A DNA stretch of 64,000 bases from Rhodococcus sp040643435 (GTDB taxonomy: Bacteria; Actinomycetota; Actinomycetes; Mycobacteriales; Mycobacteriaceae): positions 326,512 to 390,511 of the forward strand of contig NZ_JBEYUH010000002.1 of the NCBI RefSeq assembly GCF_040643435.1. Reading direction: 5' to 3'. The stretch's first letter is position 1. Each line of letters opens with the position of its first letter. The notes beneath the pieces were generated by a model. That model saw nothing but the letters and a program-made list of their open reading frames with translations. It did no database searches and was not told the DNA's origin. Position numbers and translations under genes: made by a program. Below, in pieces: positions 16,984 to 25,554 of the stretch.

Positions 16984-18311
16984 CACAACTCCTGGGGGGA
17001 AGGCGGGGTGAAGCGTCGGATGAGTCCGGACCACGACGAGTCGTAGTTCGGCTGGCGATGTGCGGAGTGGTAGGCCGCATCGGTGACGGCGAGGGCGAGT
17101 CTCGTCTCGAACATGAACGACAGGGTGTTCACGAGCTTGACCGGTTTCAGATCGGCCGACGTGGCGAGATCGAATGTCTCGGCGTCGGGTCCGTGGGCAC
17201 CCCACTGGTTGTGGAGTGAAGCGCCGCCGGGCACGAATCCTTCTGCCTTCGAGTCATGCTGTCCACGAACGAGTCCCATGAATTCGGTCATGACGTTGCG
17301 GTGGAAGTGCGGCGGGCGGAAGGTGTGTTCTCCGACCACCCAGCGATCCGGGAAGACACAGAAGTCGACGTTGGCCTGTCCGTGGACCGGACTCGGGGAG
17401 GTGAGCACGGTGAAGATCGACGGGTCGGGGTGATCCCAGCCCGCCGTGGTCATGGCGTTGAAGCGGGCGAGGTCGTACTTGTAGGCGCCGTGCGTGCCGT
17501 GCCAGGCGACGACGTCGAGCGGCGAATGGTCCAGTTCGGTGGCCCAGAGGTGCCCACCGAACTTCTGTACGAGTTGCACCGGTCCCGAACGGTCTTCGTA
17601 CCAGGCCGTCGGATACAGGAAGTCACGGGCGTGAGCGAGACCGTTGGCGCCGATGGGACCGAGTTCGGGCAGGGTCAGGGCGGCCCCGTAGTTCTCGAGC
17701 AGGTAGCCGGTCGCGGTGTCGTCGAGCAGGTCCACGCGGAACCGCAGACCACGCCCGATCACGGCGATCTCACCGGGTTCGACGAGCAGGCGTCCGAGTT
17801 CGGTGCACAGCAGCAGCGCACCGTCCTGCGGCACGAACAACAGTTCGCCGTCGGCGTCGACGAAGTAGCGGTCCGTCATCGATCGAGATGCCGCATACAG
17901 GTGGATCGCAATTCCCTTGCGCGCCCGCACATCTCCGTTCACGGCATAGGTCGTCACGCCGTCGAGGAAATCCGTGCCGGGCGCCGGCGCCGGCTGCGGG
18001 TCCCACCGCAGCCGATCGGGGGTGAGCACTCCGCCGGGATCGGGTGCCGAGATCCAGCCGCCGTCGTCGATCCGCTCGAACGGCCCGTGCGCCGCCGACG
18101 GCATGATCCGGTACGTCCAAGTGCGGCGGTTGATCTCACGGGGCTCGGTGAAGGCGGTGGCCGAGTGTTGTTCGGCATACAACCCGTGTGCGACTCGCTG
18201 CGGTGAGTTCTGCCCCCACGGAAGAACACCCGGAACGGCTTCGCTGTGATGCTCGTTGCCGAAGCCGTGCAGATAGTCCGGGCCGGCGCACGCGTCCGCA
18301 CGACTGCTCAT
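16983..18311 (-). CDS. hmgA: Homogentisate 1,2-dioxygenase family protein
   Basis: 442 aa, close to the family's usual ~440. It keeps YLHGFGNEHHSEA at the N-terminus and the iron-ligand region FHRNVMTEFMGL near residues 332-343 (His and Glu ligands) plus LHNQWGAHGPD near 365-375 (third His), so it should be an active Fe(II) ring-cleaving dioxygenase. No maleylacetoacetate isomerase or fumarylacetoacetase gene is nearby, which is unusual for tyrosine catabolism. ATG overlaps the upstream stop (ATGA); its own stop overlaps the ALDH start. In this operon the substrate could be a substituted homogentisate-like quinol. Confidence 0.85.
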   Translation of the reverse strand: MSSRADACAGPDYLHGFGNEHHSEAVPGVLPWGQNSPQRVAHGLYAEQHSATAFTEPREINRRTWTYRIMPSAAHGPFERIDDGGWISAPDPGGVLTPDRLRWDPQPAPAPGTDFLDGVTTYAVNGDVRARKGIAIHLYAASRSMTDRYFVDADGELLFVPQDGALLLCTELGRLLVEPGEIAVIGRGLRFRVDLLDDTATGYLLENYGAALTLPELGPIGANGLAHARDFLYPTAWYEDRSGPVQLVQKFGGHLWATELDHSPLDVVAWHGTHGAYKYDLARFNAMTTAGWDHPDPSIFTVLTSPSPVHGQANVDFCVFPDRWVVGEHTFRPPHFHRNVMTEFMGLVRGQHDSKAEGFVPGGASLHNQWGAHGPDAETFDLATSADLKPVKLVNTLSFMFETRLALAVTDAAYHSAHRQPNYDSSWSGLIRRFTPPSPQEL

Positions 18312-19360
18312 GTCAACGCGACCATCTCGTGCAACGTCGAACCCGAACGCTCGTAGTCGGTTCCGTCGACGGTCACGGTCATCGTGAAATCGGATCGGAA
18401 CCTGAAGTAGCCGGGATGACCGACCAATCGGTTGACGAGCGGTTTGAGCAGCTTGCTCGACGCGAGCGGAACGTCCTCGAGAAGATTGTGGGCATGCACG
18501 ATCTCGCGGACGGTGAGTTTCACGTCCAGCGATCCCGGCACGCGGATCCGGACCCAGGCCGGGTAGGTCCGGTCCGCCACGGCGTTGTGGACGACGGGTC
18601 CTTCCGTCAGCTCCACCTCACCGTTGCTGAGGATCACGTCTTTTCCGTGCGCGACCATCACCGGCCGAGACCAGTGCGAGCCGTACTTCTTCTGGGTGTG
18701 CACCATCGCGTAGACGAGTGTGAAGTCGTCGGTGTAGAGACGGCCCCAGTACCACTTGTCGATCAGGCGTTTCATGTCGCCCACGCCCCAGTTGTGGTCG
18801 TGGTAGCCACGCCCGGTGACCTCGGTGGTGTTTCCGTCCACGGTCACCGTTCCCGAGACCCGGGCCCGCGGTGCGCCCACGACCCACGCGAAGAACTCAC
18901 GTTCGTTGTACTTGGTCTGTCCGCGGCCCGGCATCCACGGGGGAACCTCGGCGGTGAAGGTCAAGTCGAACGCGAGGTCGCCTTCGGACACCGACACCCG
19001 GTAGACGGGCAGCCCGTCCTCCTCCCCGATCAGTTTCGCGAAGCTCTCGCCGACGCGGACGTCGCAGCGTTCGGTGGAAACCGAGAGGTCGGCGTCGGTG
19101 TACGACCGGCTCGCTTCCCGCCGCCGTCCGTTCGCGTTGTAGACGTGGATCTCCACACCGGGCTTGCGGTGCACCAGTTCCCGAGTCTGGATCATTGCGA
19201 CGACGATGCGCCCGTCGTCGAGATGGGCGTCGAAGTACCAGTGTTCGAAGGCGTGTTTGTCGGTGGAGGAGTGAGCACCGTTGTCGCTCGGGGCGACGAC
19301 GGTGATCTCTCCGTCCCGGCGTCCGGGGCCGTTCCAGGCTTCGACGATCTGCAGGGTCAT
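18308..19360 (-). CDS. CrtC/AttH-like (lipocalin-related) protein
   Basis: 350 aa from ATG 19360. Beta-rich throughout, without signal peptide or membrane segments. Features such as EHWYFDAHLDDGRIVVAMI near residue 35-53 and YHDHNWGVGDMKRLIDKWYWGRLY near 175-198 resemble the AttH/carotenoid 1,2-hydratase (CrtC)-type double-lipocalin proteins, some of which hydrate or cyclise isoprenoid chains or bind lipids. Assignment is by pattern memory and moderate. It lies between the MpaB-family oxygenase gene and hmgA, overlapping hmgA by 4 bases. Confidence 0.55.
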   Translation of the reverse strand: MTLQIVEAWNGPGRRDGEITVVAPSDNGAHSSTDKHAFEHWYFDAHLDDGRIVVAMIQTRELVHRKPGVEIHVYNANGRRREASRSYTDADLSVSTERCDVRVGESFAKLIGEEDGLPVYRVSVSEGDLAFDLTFTAEVPPWMPGRGQTKYNEREFFAWVVGAPRARVSGTVTVDGNTTEVTGRGYHDHNWGVGDMKRLIDKWYWGRLYTDDFTLVYAMVHTQKKYGSHWSRPVMVAHGKDVILSNGEVELTEGPVVHNAVADRTYPAWVRIRVPGSLDVKLTVREIVHAHNLLEDVPLASSKLLKPLVNRLVGHPGYFRFRSDFTMTVTVDGTDYERSGSTLHEMVALT

Positions 19361-19410
19361 GAATTTCTCCGTACGAGTGTGTGGGGTGAGGTCCGGAAAT
19401 GTCGGGCCGT

Positions 19411-20688
19411 TCAGCGTCGAAGCGCTCCGCTGGCATCGAATTGCGCTTCGCGCCCTTCCATCTGGGCGCGGTACCAGTTCTCGCGGTGGGCGCACATGAC
19501 CTTCTCCTGCACGCTCGCTGCGCCGGGGACGAACCGCCGGACGAGTTCCATCGCGGTGATCAGGGGGAAGCGGACGACCGGGATGATCATCCACGGGAGC
19601 ACCTTCGGCATCGAGTACTTCCGCCGGGTGCCCGGCCCCATGAACATCGCCGAGTACACCGAGTTGATCCGGAAGTTGTATTGCTCGCGGAGCCTTCTCA
19701 GGCCGCGATGGCCGTCGCGCGGGGCGAATGCCTGCGGATAGGACTCGATGAGTTCCTTACCGTGCACGCCCGAGTCGTACGAACGGGAGATCACCGTGGT
19801 CATCAGCGTACGGATGTTGTCGGCGATGGTCTCCGGGTACCACTGCATACGGACCCCGAGCAGATATCCCATGTACTTCTGGAAATGAATGAGCGCACGG
19901 ATCTCTCGCGGGGTGGTGTGGTATCCGAGGGTCCACAGCGCCAGTCCCGGAGTGAGACTGCCCGCGATGAGGGTGAGCAGCATGTAGGTCTGACTGATAG
20001 GAAGCCCCCACTTCGCGACATCCCATTCGGGGTGTTTCGCCACGCGGGAGCGCACCGACACGTGCATCACGCGCACCTTCAGGGCGGTAGCGCGTCCCTT
20101 CGAACCGGGGGTGAGCAGCGCTCCCGGCTCGGACACGTCGATCCAGAAACGACACGTCTCGAGGAATCGTCGCAGGGCGTTGTCTCCGGCGTAACCTCCG
20201 GCGAGTGAGAGCGGTGTCGCGACCGCCGCCTCGGTGTAGATCTCGAGGGTCTCGGCACCGGCGAAGCTGAACAGCATCGTGCCCCAGCGTCGCCAGATCG
20301 CGGCACCCTGCTCCACGAGTTCGGGTTGCACCCAATCGGGGACGGTCTCGAACTCCTCGAACAACGCCTTCATCGCGTCCGGGACGTCGTCGAGTGAGTC
20401 GATACCTTCGGACGATGCCCGTTCGAGTAGTTCTCGGGTCTTCTGGGGGCCGAGTTCGCCATGGTAGACCTCGTCGACAAAACGCTCGGCCGTGGGATCT
20501 CCGCTGAACAGGTCGTTGCACAGGGCACGCGCCTGTTCGTCGGTGGGGAGGAAGTCGAAACCGGTGAGACGGCGGACCAGTCGGCGGGTACGTCGCACGC
20601 CGGGTTTCTCGAGGGCCTGCCAGTACGGGAAGGCGCTCGGGCACCGATCGCCGGTGTCCGACGTGGTCGGGACGATTGTTCCGGTCAT
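19411..20688 (-). CDS. MpaB / rubber-oxygenase family (DUF2236) protein
   Basis: 425 aa from ATG 20688, which overlaps the upstream stop (ATGA). All-helical DUF2236-type protein: FSGDPTAERFVDEVYHGELG near residues 61-80, RRWGTMLFSFAGAETLEIY near 133-151, and KGRATALKVRVMHVSVRSRV near 197-216, where His209 is a candidate heme ligand by analogy to the latex-clearing protein Lcp. Family members are heme-b oxygenases that cleave isoprenoid double bonds (Lcp) or related chains (MpaB). Unlike Lcp it has no Tat signal, so it probably acts inside the cell. Confidence 0.7.
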   Translation of the reverse strand: MTGTIVPTTSDTGDRCPSAFPYWQALEKPGVRRTRRLVRRLTGFDFLPTDEQARALCNDLFSGDPTAERFVDEVYHGELGPQKTRELLERASSEGIDSLDDVPDAMKALFEEFETVPDWVQPELVEQGAAIWRRWGTMLFSFAGAETLEIYTEAAVATPLSLAGGYAGDNALRRFLETCRFWIDVSEPGALLTPGSKGRATALKVRVMHVSVRSRVAKHPEWDVAKWGLPISQTYMLLTLIAGSLTPGLALWTLGYHTTPREIRALIHFQKYMGYLLGVRMQWYPETIADNIRTLMTTVISRSYDSGVHGKELIESYPQAFAPRDGHRGLRRLREQYNFRINSVYSAMFMGPGTRRKYSMPKVLPWMIIPVVRFPLITAMELVRRFVPGAASVQEKVMCAHRENWYRAQMEGREAQFDASGALRR

Positions 20689-21860
20689 GCCGATACCTCC
20701 TCGAGTACGGTCCGGCGGATCCACGTGACGAGCCGTCCGACGACGTCGGCGAGTCCGTCGGGTTGATCCACGAGATAGTGGTTGAGGTTCCGCATCTCGA
20801 CGAGTTCCTTGTCGGTCCCGGCGAGGGCGTCGTACATCAGCCGCGAGTCCTCCGCGAACGCCGCCTGGTCGCCGAGCAGGCTCATCACCATCGTCGGGGT
20901 GGTGACGTTGCGCAGATCGGTGAGGGCGTCGGCATGCGTGTGGTCGACGCTCCAGGTGCTGAGCCAGCTTCGAACCGTGACGAACCTCGCCAGACCACCG
21001 GCGGCGGTGTTGGCCGCCTTCGGATCTCCGTACATGGAGCCGATTTCGCGATCACTCGGGTCGAGACCGAGATCGACGAAGCGCGGATCGGCGACCGTAC
21101 GGTGCACGACGAATCCGCGATCGGATGCGCCGGTGCGCTCGAGTTCGGCGAGTTGGTCGAGCGCCCACGCGTCGATCCTGCGCATCCGCGCGATCTGCGC
21201 CTCGCGGTATCGCTGCACCCATTCGGGGTCGAGCGGCGCGGTGCGGCCGGCCGCGTACAGGTCGAGATCGGGATCGGTTGCGTACGGATCGGATTCGTCG
21301 GTCACTGCTCCGTCGATCCAGTGCCGCAACACCCGGGCGCGTCCGGGATGTGCGCCGACGAGCATCAGCGCGTCGGCCGGTCGCAGGTCTGCCTCCGCAA
21401 ACGGTGCCGGGTCGCCCGCAGGCGTGGTCGTCACGGTGGGGTTCTGCGCCTGCGACTGGTAGAACGACGCGAGGGATCCACCGCCGCTGAATCCGAGGAG
21501 CACGACCTTCTCGAAACCGAGTTCGTCGGCCATCCAGCGCACACCGGTACCGAGGTCGAAGGCGGCCCGTTCCATGATGAGCGCGGGTTCGTTGGACGAG
21601 TAGCGGGTGTTGAGTCCCATTGCGGGGACACCTGCTTCGGCGAACGCGCGGAGCAGGAAGTGGCTCAGGAAGTTCGAGGCCGGGTGGCACATCACCAGGC
21701 CGACGTCCTTCGAATATCCCGGTTGCGCTACGAGGTTGCCGTGCAGCGTCGGGTAGTGGCGACTGAGCCCGGAGTGCATCTCGACTCGGCCGTCGGTCGC
21801 CGGCTCGTAGGGGATGCGCTGGAAGTGGTCGCGGGTCGTGAAGGAACTGGTGGAAGTCAT
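20685..21860 (-). CDS. Alpha/beta hydrolase
   Basis: 391 aa from ATG 21860, overlapping the upstream stop (ATGA). Alpha/beta-hydrolase signs: VGLVMCHP strand near 53-60, nucleophile elbow GFSGGG with Ser125, and a late NHYLVD that may hold the catalytic His. Larger than a minimal hydrolase, with an inserted helical cap (about residues 140-290). No secretion signal. An esterase or C-C hydrolase acting on a lipophilic substrate is likely from context, but the class cannot be fixed. Confidence 0.75.
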   Translation of the reverse strand: MTSTSSFTTRDHFQRIPYEPATDGRVEMHSGLSRHYPTLHGNLVAQPGYSKDVGLVMCHPASNFLSHFLLRAFAEAGVPAMGLNTRYSSNEPALIMERAAFDLGTGVRWMADELGFEKVVLLGFSGGGSLASFYQSQAQNPTVTTTPAGDPAPFAEADLRPADALMLVGAHPGRARVLRHWIDGAVTDESDPYATDPDLDLYAAGRTAPLDPEWVQRYREAQIARMRRIDAWALDQLAELERTGASDRGFVVHRTVADPRFVDLGLDPSDREIGSMYGDPKAANTAAGGLARFVTVRSWLSTWSVDHTHADALTDLRNVTTPTMVMSLLGDQAAFAEDSRLMYDALAGTDKELVEMRNLNHYLVDQPDGLADVVGRLVTWIRRTVLEEVSA

Positions 21861-23638
21861 GTCACCGTCCGGTATTTGAGCATCATGTCGTGGTCTTCGT
21901 GGTCGAGGATGTGGCAATGCCACACATATCCCTGCAGGTCGCCGTGCTCGTGCCCGGTGTGTGCACCATGACCGGCGCGGTGCGGATCGAAGGTGTGAAC
22001 CTCACGGGAGAACGTCGCGTCGGGGTCGAAGCCCAGTTCGTCCGCCGTCGGGAAGTACGCGACGATGCGCGTCACCGAGTTCGGGTCGCAGATGACGGTG
22101 TCCTTGTAGCCGGTCTCCCAGGGCTCCGGTCCGCGCATCGCTTCGACGACGTACGGGTCGGGGTCGGGGGTCCACTTGATCCCGATGGGCGGCTGGGGCT
22201 GACGCGCACACATCGCGAGCGTGTCGATGGCCTGACGTCCGAGCACCCGGAAGTGCACGAGGTGCAGGTGGATCGGGTGCGGGTCGGGAGTCGCGTTGAC
22301 GATGTTCCACTGTTCGACGGTGCCCTGCCGCGGCATCTCGATCTCGTCGCTGTGGTACTCGAGGTTGTTGAGCGACATGATCGACGGCGGAATGCGTACT
22401 TCCGAAGGCTGACTCAGCGACACGTTCCGCACGTTCTGTGGCGCTCGGACGGGGCCGACCACCGGCGGAAGCCCCGGCCCACCCCGCAGTCGCTGCGGCA
22501 CCGGTCCGGTGAATCCCCGCGCGCGGTCGGCGCGGAAGCGCAGGAATACCGGCATGTGTACCGCACCGATCTGCGCGGCCTGCGGCGCCGGGGCTTCGGT
22601 GTTGCGGAGTTCGACGGTGACGTCGGGATCGAGTTGCGCGAAGTCGACGAGCAGATCCACTCGCTCGCCGGGCGACAGCCGCACGCGGGTCGTGGGAACG
22701 GGCGCGTCGAGCAGTCCCCCTTCCATGCCGAGGACCCAGAACAGCATCCCGTTGGAGAAGTGCAGGTCCCAGATGCTGAACGAGGACGCGTTGAGCAACC
22801 GCAGCCGGTACAGACCTCGTGCGACCCGCGCCTCGGGCCAGATCTTGCCGTTGACAACTCCGACGTCCCCGACCGCGCCACCCTCCCACCGGCCCTGCGG
22901 CACGATCGGAGTCGATCGGATGCTCTGTGAACCGTCGCTGTTGACGATCTTCTCCTGCAGCACCAGTTCGAGTTCGAACTCCCCCGCCGGCAGGCCCAGC
23001 GGGTTGCCGGGCAGTCCGGTGTCGTACTCGTCGCGCAGCAGATAGACGCCTGCGAGACCCGCATAGGCATTCAGGCGCGTGACGGCCATCGCGTGGTCGT
23101 GGTACCACATCGTCGTAGCAGCCTGGCGGTTCGGAAAGCGGTATGTGAAGCCTTGGCCGGGCCGGGAGATCTGTTCGGGATTGCCGTCGAACTCGGGAGG
23201 CGTCACTCCGCCGTGCAGGTGCATCGACGTGGGGACGTCGGTGCGGTCGCGTTCGCTCAGGCCGTGCAGCGAGGTGTCGAAGTCGGGTGCGAAGGGGTGC
23301 GCGTCGATGAGGTTGCGGTACTCGATCGAGGTCTCCTGGCCGCGGTGCGCGACGAGGGTCGGGCCGCCGTACGTGCCGTCGCCGTAGGCGAGGGCAGGCC
23401 CGGGCGGAAGGTCGCGATGGAAACTGTGCATCGCGCTCACGGCGTCGATCCGGTATGTCGAGGCATCCAGCCGCGGCAGCACGGGCAGTTCGTCGACGAA
23501 GGGCTCGAGTCGCGGGGAGTGGAACAACAGGGGACGGGAGACGTCCGGGCCGTCCGCGAACGCCCGCCCACCGAGGAGTACCGCACCGGTTCCTGCGGCA
23601 ACTCCGGCGAGAAGGGTTCTACGGCTGATTTTCTGCAT
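21857..23638 (-). CDS. Tat-exported multicopper oxidase (laccase-like)
   Basis: 593 aa from ATG 23638 (MQKISRRTLLAGVAAG). The twin-arginine SRRTLL followed by a hydrophobic stretch and AFA indicates Tat export. All four copper-binding motifs are present: HLHGG near residue 138, WYHDHA near 178, HPIHLHL near 456 and HCHILDHEDHDMM near 574-586 (type 1 Cys, His and Met). It should couple one-electron oxidation of phenols or metal ions to reduction of O2 to water outside the membrane. First gene of the operon, opposite the TetR gene; the palindrome at 23702-23716 lies 64 bases upstream. Confidence 0.88.
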   Translation of the reverse strand: MQKISRRTLLAGVAAGTGAVLLGGRAFADGPDVSRPLLFHSPRLEPFVDELPVLPRLDASTYRIDAVSAMHSFHRDLPPGPALAYGDGTYGGPTLVAHRGQETSIEYRNLIDAHPFAPDFDTSLHGLSERDRTDVPTSMHLHGGVTPPEFDGNPEQISRPGQGFTYRFPNRQAATTMWYHDHAMAVTRLNAYAGLAGVYLLRDEYDTGLPGNPLGLPAGEFELELVLQEKIVNSDGSQSIRSTPIVPQGRWEGGAVGDVGVVNGKIWPEARVARGLYRLRLLNASSFSIWDLHFSNGMLFWVLGMEGGLLDAPVPTTRVRLSPGERVDLLVDFAQLDPDVTVELRNTEAPAPQAAQIGAVHMPVFLRFRADRARGFTGPVPQRLRGGPGLPPVVGPVRAPQNVRNVSLSQPSEVRIPPSIMSLNNLEYHSDEIEMPRQGTVEQWNIVNATPDPHPIHLHLVHFRVLGRQAIDTLAMCARQPQPPIGIKWTPDPDPYVVEAMRGPEPWETGYKDTVICDPNSVTRIVAYFPTADELGFDPDATFSREVHTFDPHRAGHGAHTGHEHGDLQGYVWHCHILDHEDHDMMLKYRTVT

Positions 23639-23701
23639 GAAGCGGCTTTCTCTGGTCCGTACTGGAGCCGAAGCACACATCTTGGTGACGGGCGCCACAG
23701 T

Positions 23702-23716
23702 ACCATACGGTATGGT
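23702..23716. promoter_or_regulatory. Palindromic operator ACCATACGGTATGGT
   Basis: Perfect 7-1-7 palindrome midway between the divergent multicopper oxidase gene (start 23638) and the TetR gene (start 23786). Size, symmetry and place are as expected for a TetR operator controlling both directions. Confidence 0.65.
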
Positions 23717-23785
23717 TTGGTCAAGGGTGCGGAGAGCCTACATGTACTCTCGGATCGGGGCCCGACCGAGACGAGGTGACGATCC

Positions 23786-24367
23786 GTGCCAGACCAGCAG
23801 CCGCAGAGCGGTCGCAGGCCAGGTCGCCGCCCCCGGCTCTCCCTCGACGACTGGACCGCCGCCGGCCTGCACCTGCTCGTCTCGGAAGGCCGCGGCGCCG
23901 TGAAGATCTCGCGCCTGTGCGACGAACTCGGAGTCACCAAGGGAAGCTTCTACTGGCACTTCTCCGACATCGATGATCTGATGAAGGCCATCGCCACCCG
24001 TTACACCTCGCAGGACAACGACGCCGCACGCGGCTTGACGAGCCTCGAGGAACTACCCGTCGACGAACGGCTCGCCCGGATGGGTGCGATGCTCGTCGAC
24101 GAACGCGCATGGGAGGCCGAGGTGGCAGTGCGCGAATGGGCCCGCAGCGACCCCCAGGTCGCCGAGTCGGTACGGGCGCTCGACCGTCGGATCATGTCTG
24201 TTGTCGAGAATTGTTTTCTGGAACTGGGTTTCGACCGCAGTGAGTCCGAACTGCGTGCCGGCACCCTCGTCTACGCGGGAATCGGTTTCCTGTACGGACG
24301 CGACAGCCTGCCCTCCCCAACCGCCGAACAGATTCAGGAACTGCTGAAGATCCTGGTCCGGCGCTGA
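23786..24367 (+). CDS. TetR-family regulator, divergent from the multicopper oxidase operon
   Basis: 193 aa from GTG 23786, with GAGGTG upstream. N-terminal TetR DNA-binding domain: ISRLCDELGVTKGSFYWHFSDIDDLMKAI (about residues 39-67) is a canonical helix-turn-helix. The C-terminal ligand domain is of ordinary size but not assignable to a ligand. Divergent placement and the shared palindrome make it the likely local repressor of the seven-gene operon. Confidence 0.85.
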   Translation: MPDQQPQSGRRPGRRPRLSLDDWTAAGLHLLVSEGRGAVKISRLCDELGVTKGSFYWHFSDIDDLMKAIATRYTSQDNDAARGLTSLEELPVDERLARMGAMLVDERAWEAEVAVREWARSDPQVAESVRALDRRIMSVVENCFLELGFDRSESELRAGTLVYAGIGFLYGRDSLPSPTAEQIQELLKILVRR

Positions 24368-24380
24368 CAGCGGACACGAC

Positions 24381-24414
24381 GATGCCCGGGACGGATCGCT
24401 CCGTCCCGGGCATC
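24381..24414. terminator. Bidirectional hairpin terminator between TetR and NMO-family gene
   Basis: Perfect 15-bp stem (24381-24395 with 24400-24414) around a TCGC tetraloop, between the TetR stop at 24367 and the convergent gene ending at 24434. It can serve both strands. Confidence 0.85.
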
Positions 24415-24433
24415 GGTCACCCGCCTCCCCCGT

Positions 24434-25546
24434 CTACCGAGCCTCGTTCAGCCGATCGACCGCCTCGTCGTAGCCCTGGACGAGTTCGGCCATGACCTCG
24501 CCGACGGGACGAATCTCGTTCATCCGCCCCACCACCTGACCGACCGGCATCGCGACGGCCTCGGGATCGTCCGCCGCCGACATGCGCTGATGTGCCTCGT
24601 TCACCAGGATGTTCTGTAGCGGCATCGGGAGCGGTTCGGGTGCTTCGGGTTTCGACCAAGCCTCCGTCCACTTGGTCTTGAGCAGGCGCGCCGGTTTGCC
24701 CGAGTAGATCCGCGACCGCACGGTATCGGCCGAACTCGCACCGAGCAGCGCGCGCTGGATCGAGGACGGGCCGTGCGCGGCCGCACCGAGTTTGTACTCC
24801 GAGGTGGTGAGCCAGTACGAACCCATCCACACTCCCGAGGCCCCGAGGGCCAGCGCCGCCGCAACCTGTCGCCCCGATCCCACGCCACCGGCGGCGAGCA
24901 CGGCCGCCGAATCACCGAGAGCATCGACGATTTCGGGCCACAACACCATGGATGCGATCTCGCCCGTGTGACCACCGGCCTCGTAGCCCTGCGCGATCAC
25001 GATGTCGACGCCGTTCTCGACATGCCGCTTCGCGTGCTCGACCGCCCCCGCGAGTGCCGCGACCGGAACTCCCTTCTCGTGCGCGAGGTCGATGACGTCC
25101 TTCGGCGGCGAACCGAGCGCATTCGCGATCAGTGCGGGCCGGTGGGCGAGGGCGACCTCGACGTGCGAGCGCGCCACCGAATGCAGCCAGCCCAGCACAC
25201 CGCCGGCCTCGGCGATGTCCCCCGACAAGGGCGGGACGCCCAGCTCGTCGAGCGTGCGGTCGACGAAGGCGCGATGCTCGGGAGGAATCAGCTTGTCGAG
25301 GTCGACGGCGGTGCCCTCGGTGGGCACCTTGGCGGGCATCACGACGTCGACGCCGTACGGTTTACCGTCGGTGTTCTCGTCCATCCAGGTCAGGACGGCA
25401 TCGAGTTCCTCCGGGTCGTTGAACCGCACACATCCGAGGACACCGAGTCCGCCGGCCCTGCTGATCGCTGCGGCGACATGTTCGGAGGGCGTGAATCCGA
25501 AGATCGGATACTCGATGCCGAACTTCCTGCTGAGGCTGGTCTGCAT
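24434..25546 (-). CDS. NMO-family FMN-dependent oxidoreductase, fadD19 operon
   Basis: 370 aa from ATG 25546, 8 bases after the fadD19 stop, so in the same operon. Same family as the gene at 12972-14102: GIEYPIFGFTPSEHV at the N-terminus, QGYEAGGHTGEIAS near 185-198, AAGGVGSGRQVAAALALGASG near 225-245 and IYSGKPARLLKT near 280. Rv1533-like. Nitronate monooxygenases and related TIM-barrel flavoproteins oxidise small carbon acids or act as enoyl reductases; the role in sterol breakdown is unknown. Confidence 0.8.
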   Translation of the reverse strand: MQTSLSRKFGIEYPIFGFTPSEHVAAAISRAGGLGVLGCVRFNDPEELDAVLTWMDENTDGKPYGVDVVMPAKVPTEGTAVDLDKLIPPEHRAFVDRTLDELGVPPLSGDIAEAGGVLGWLHSVARSHVEVALAHRPALIANALGSPPKDVIDLAHEKGVPVAALAGAVEHAKRHVENGVDIVIAQGYEAGGHTGEIASMVLWPEIVDALGDSAAVLAAGGVGSGRQVAAALALGASGVWMGSYWLTTSEYKLGAAAHGPSSIQRALLGASSADTVRSRIYSGKPARLLKTKWTEAWSKPEAPEPLPMPLQNILVNEAHQRMSAADDPEAVAMPVGQVVGRMNEIRPVGEVMAELVQGYDEAVDRLNEAR

Positions 25547-25554
25547 GTGCTCTT

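Noticed and set aside
16983..18311. Plain tyrosine/phenylalanine catabolic hmgA locus
   Set aside because: None of the expected companion genes is present and the gene is embedded by overlaps in an unrelated operon.
19411..20688. Identification as a true latex-clearing protein (Lcp)
   Set aside because: Family fold fits, but there is no Tat signal and the characteristic Lcp Arg/Thr/His spacing could not be confirmed by eye, so only the wider MpaB/DUF2236 family is claimed.
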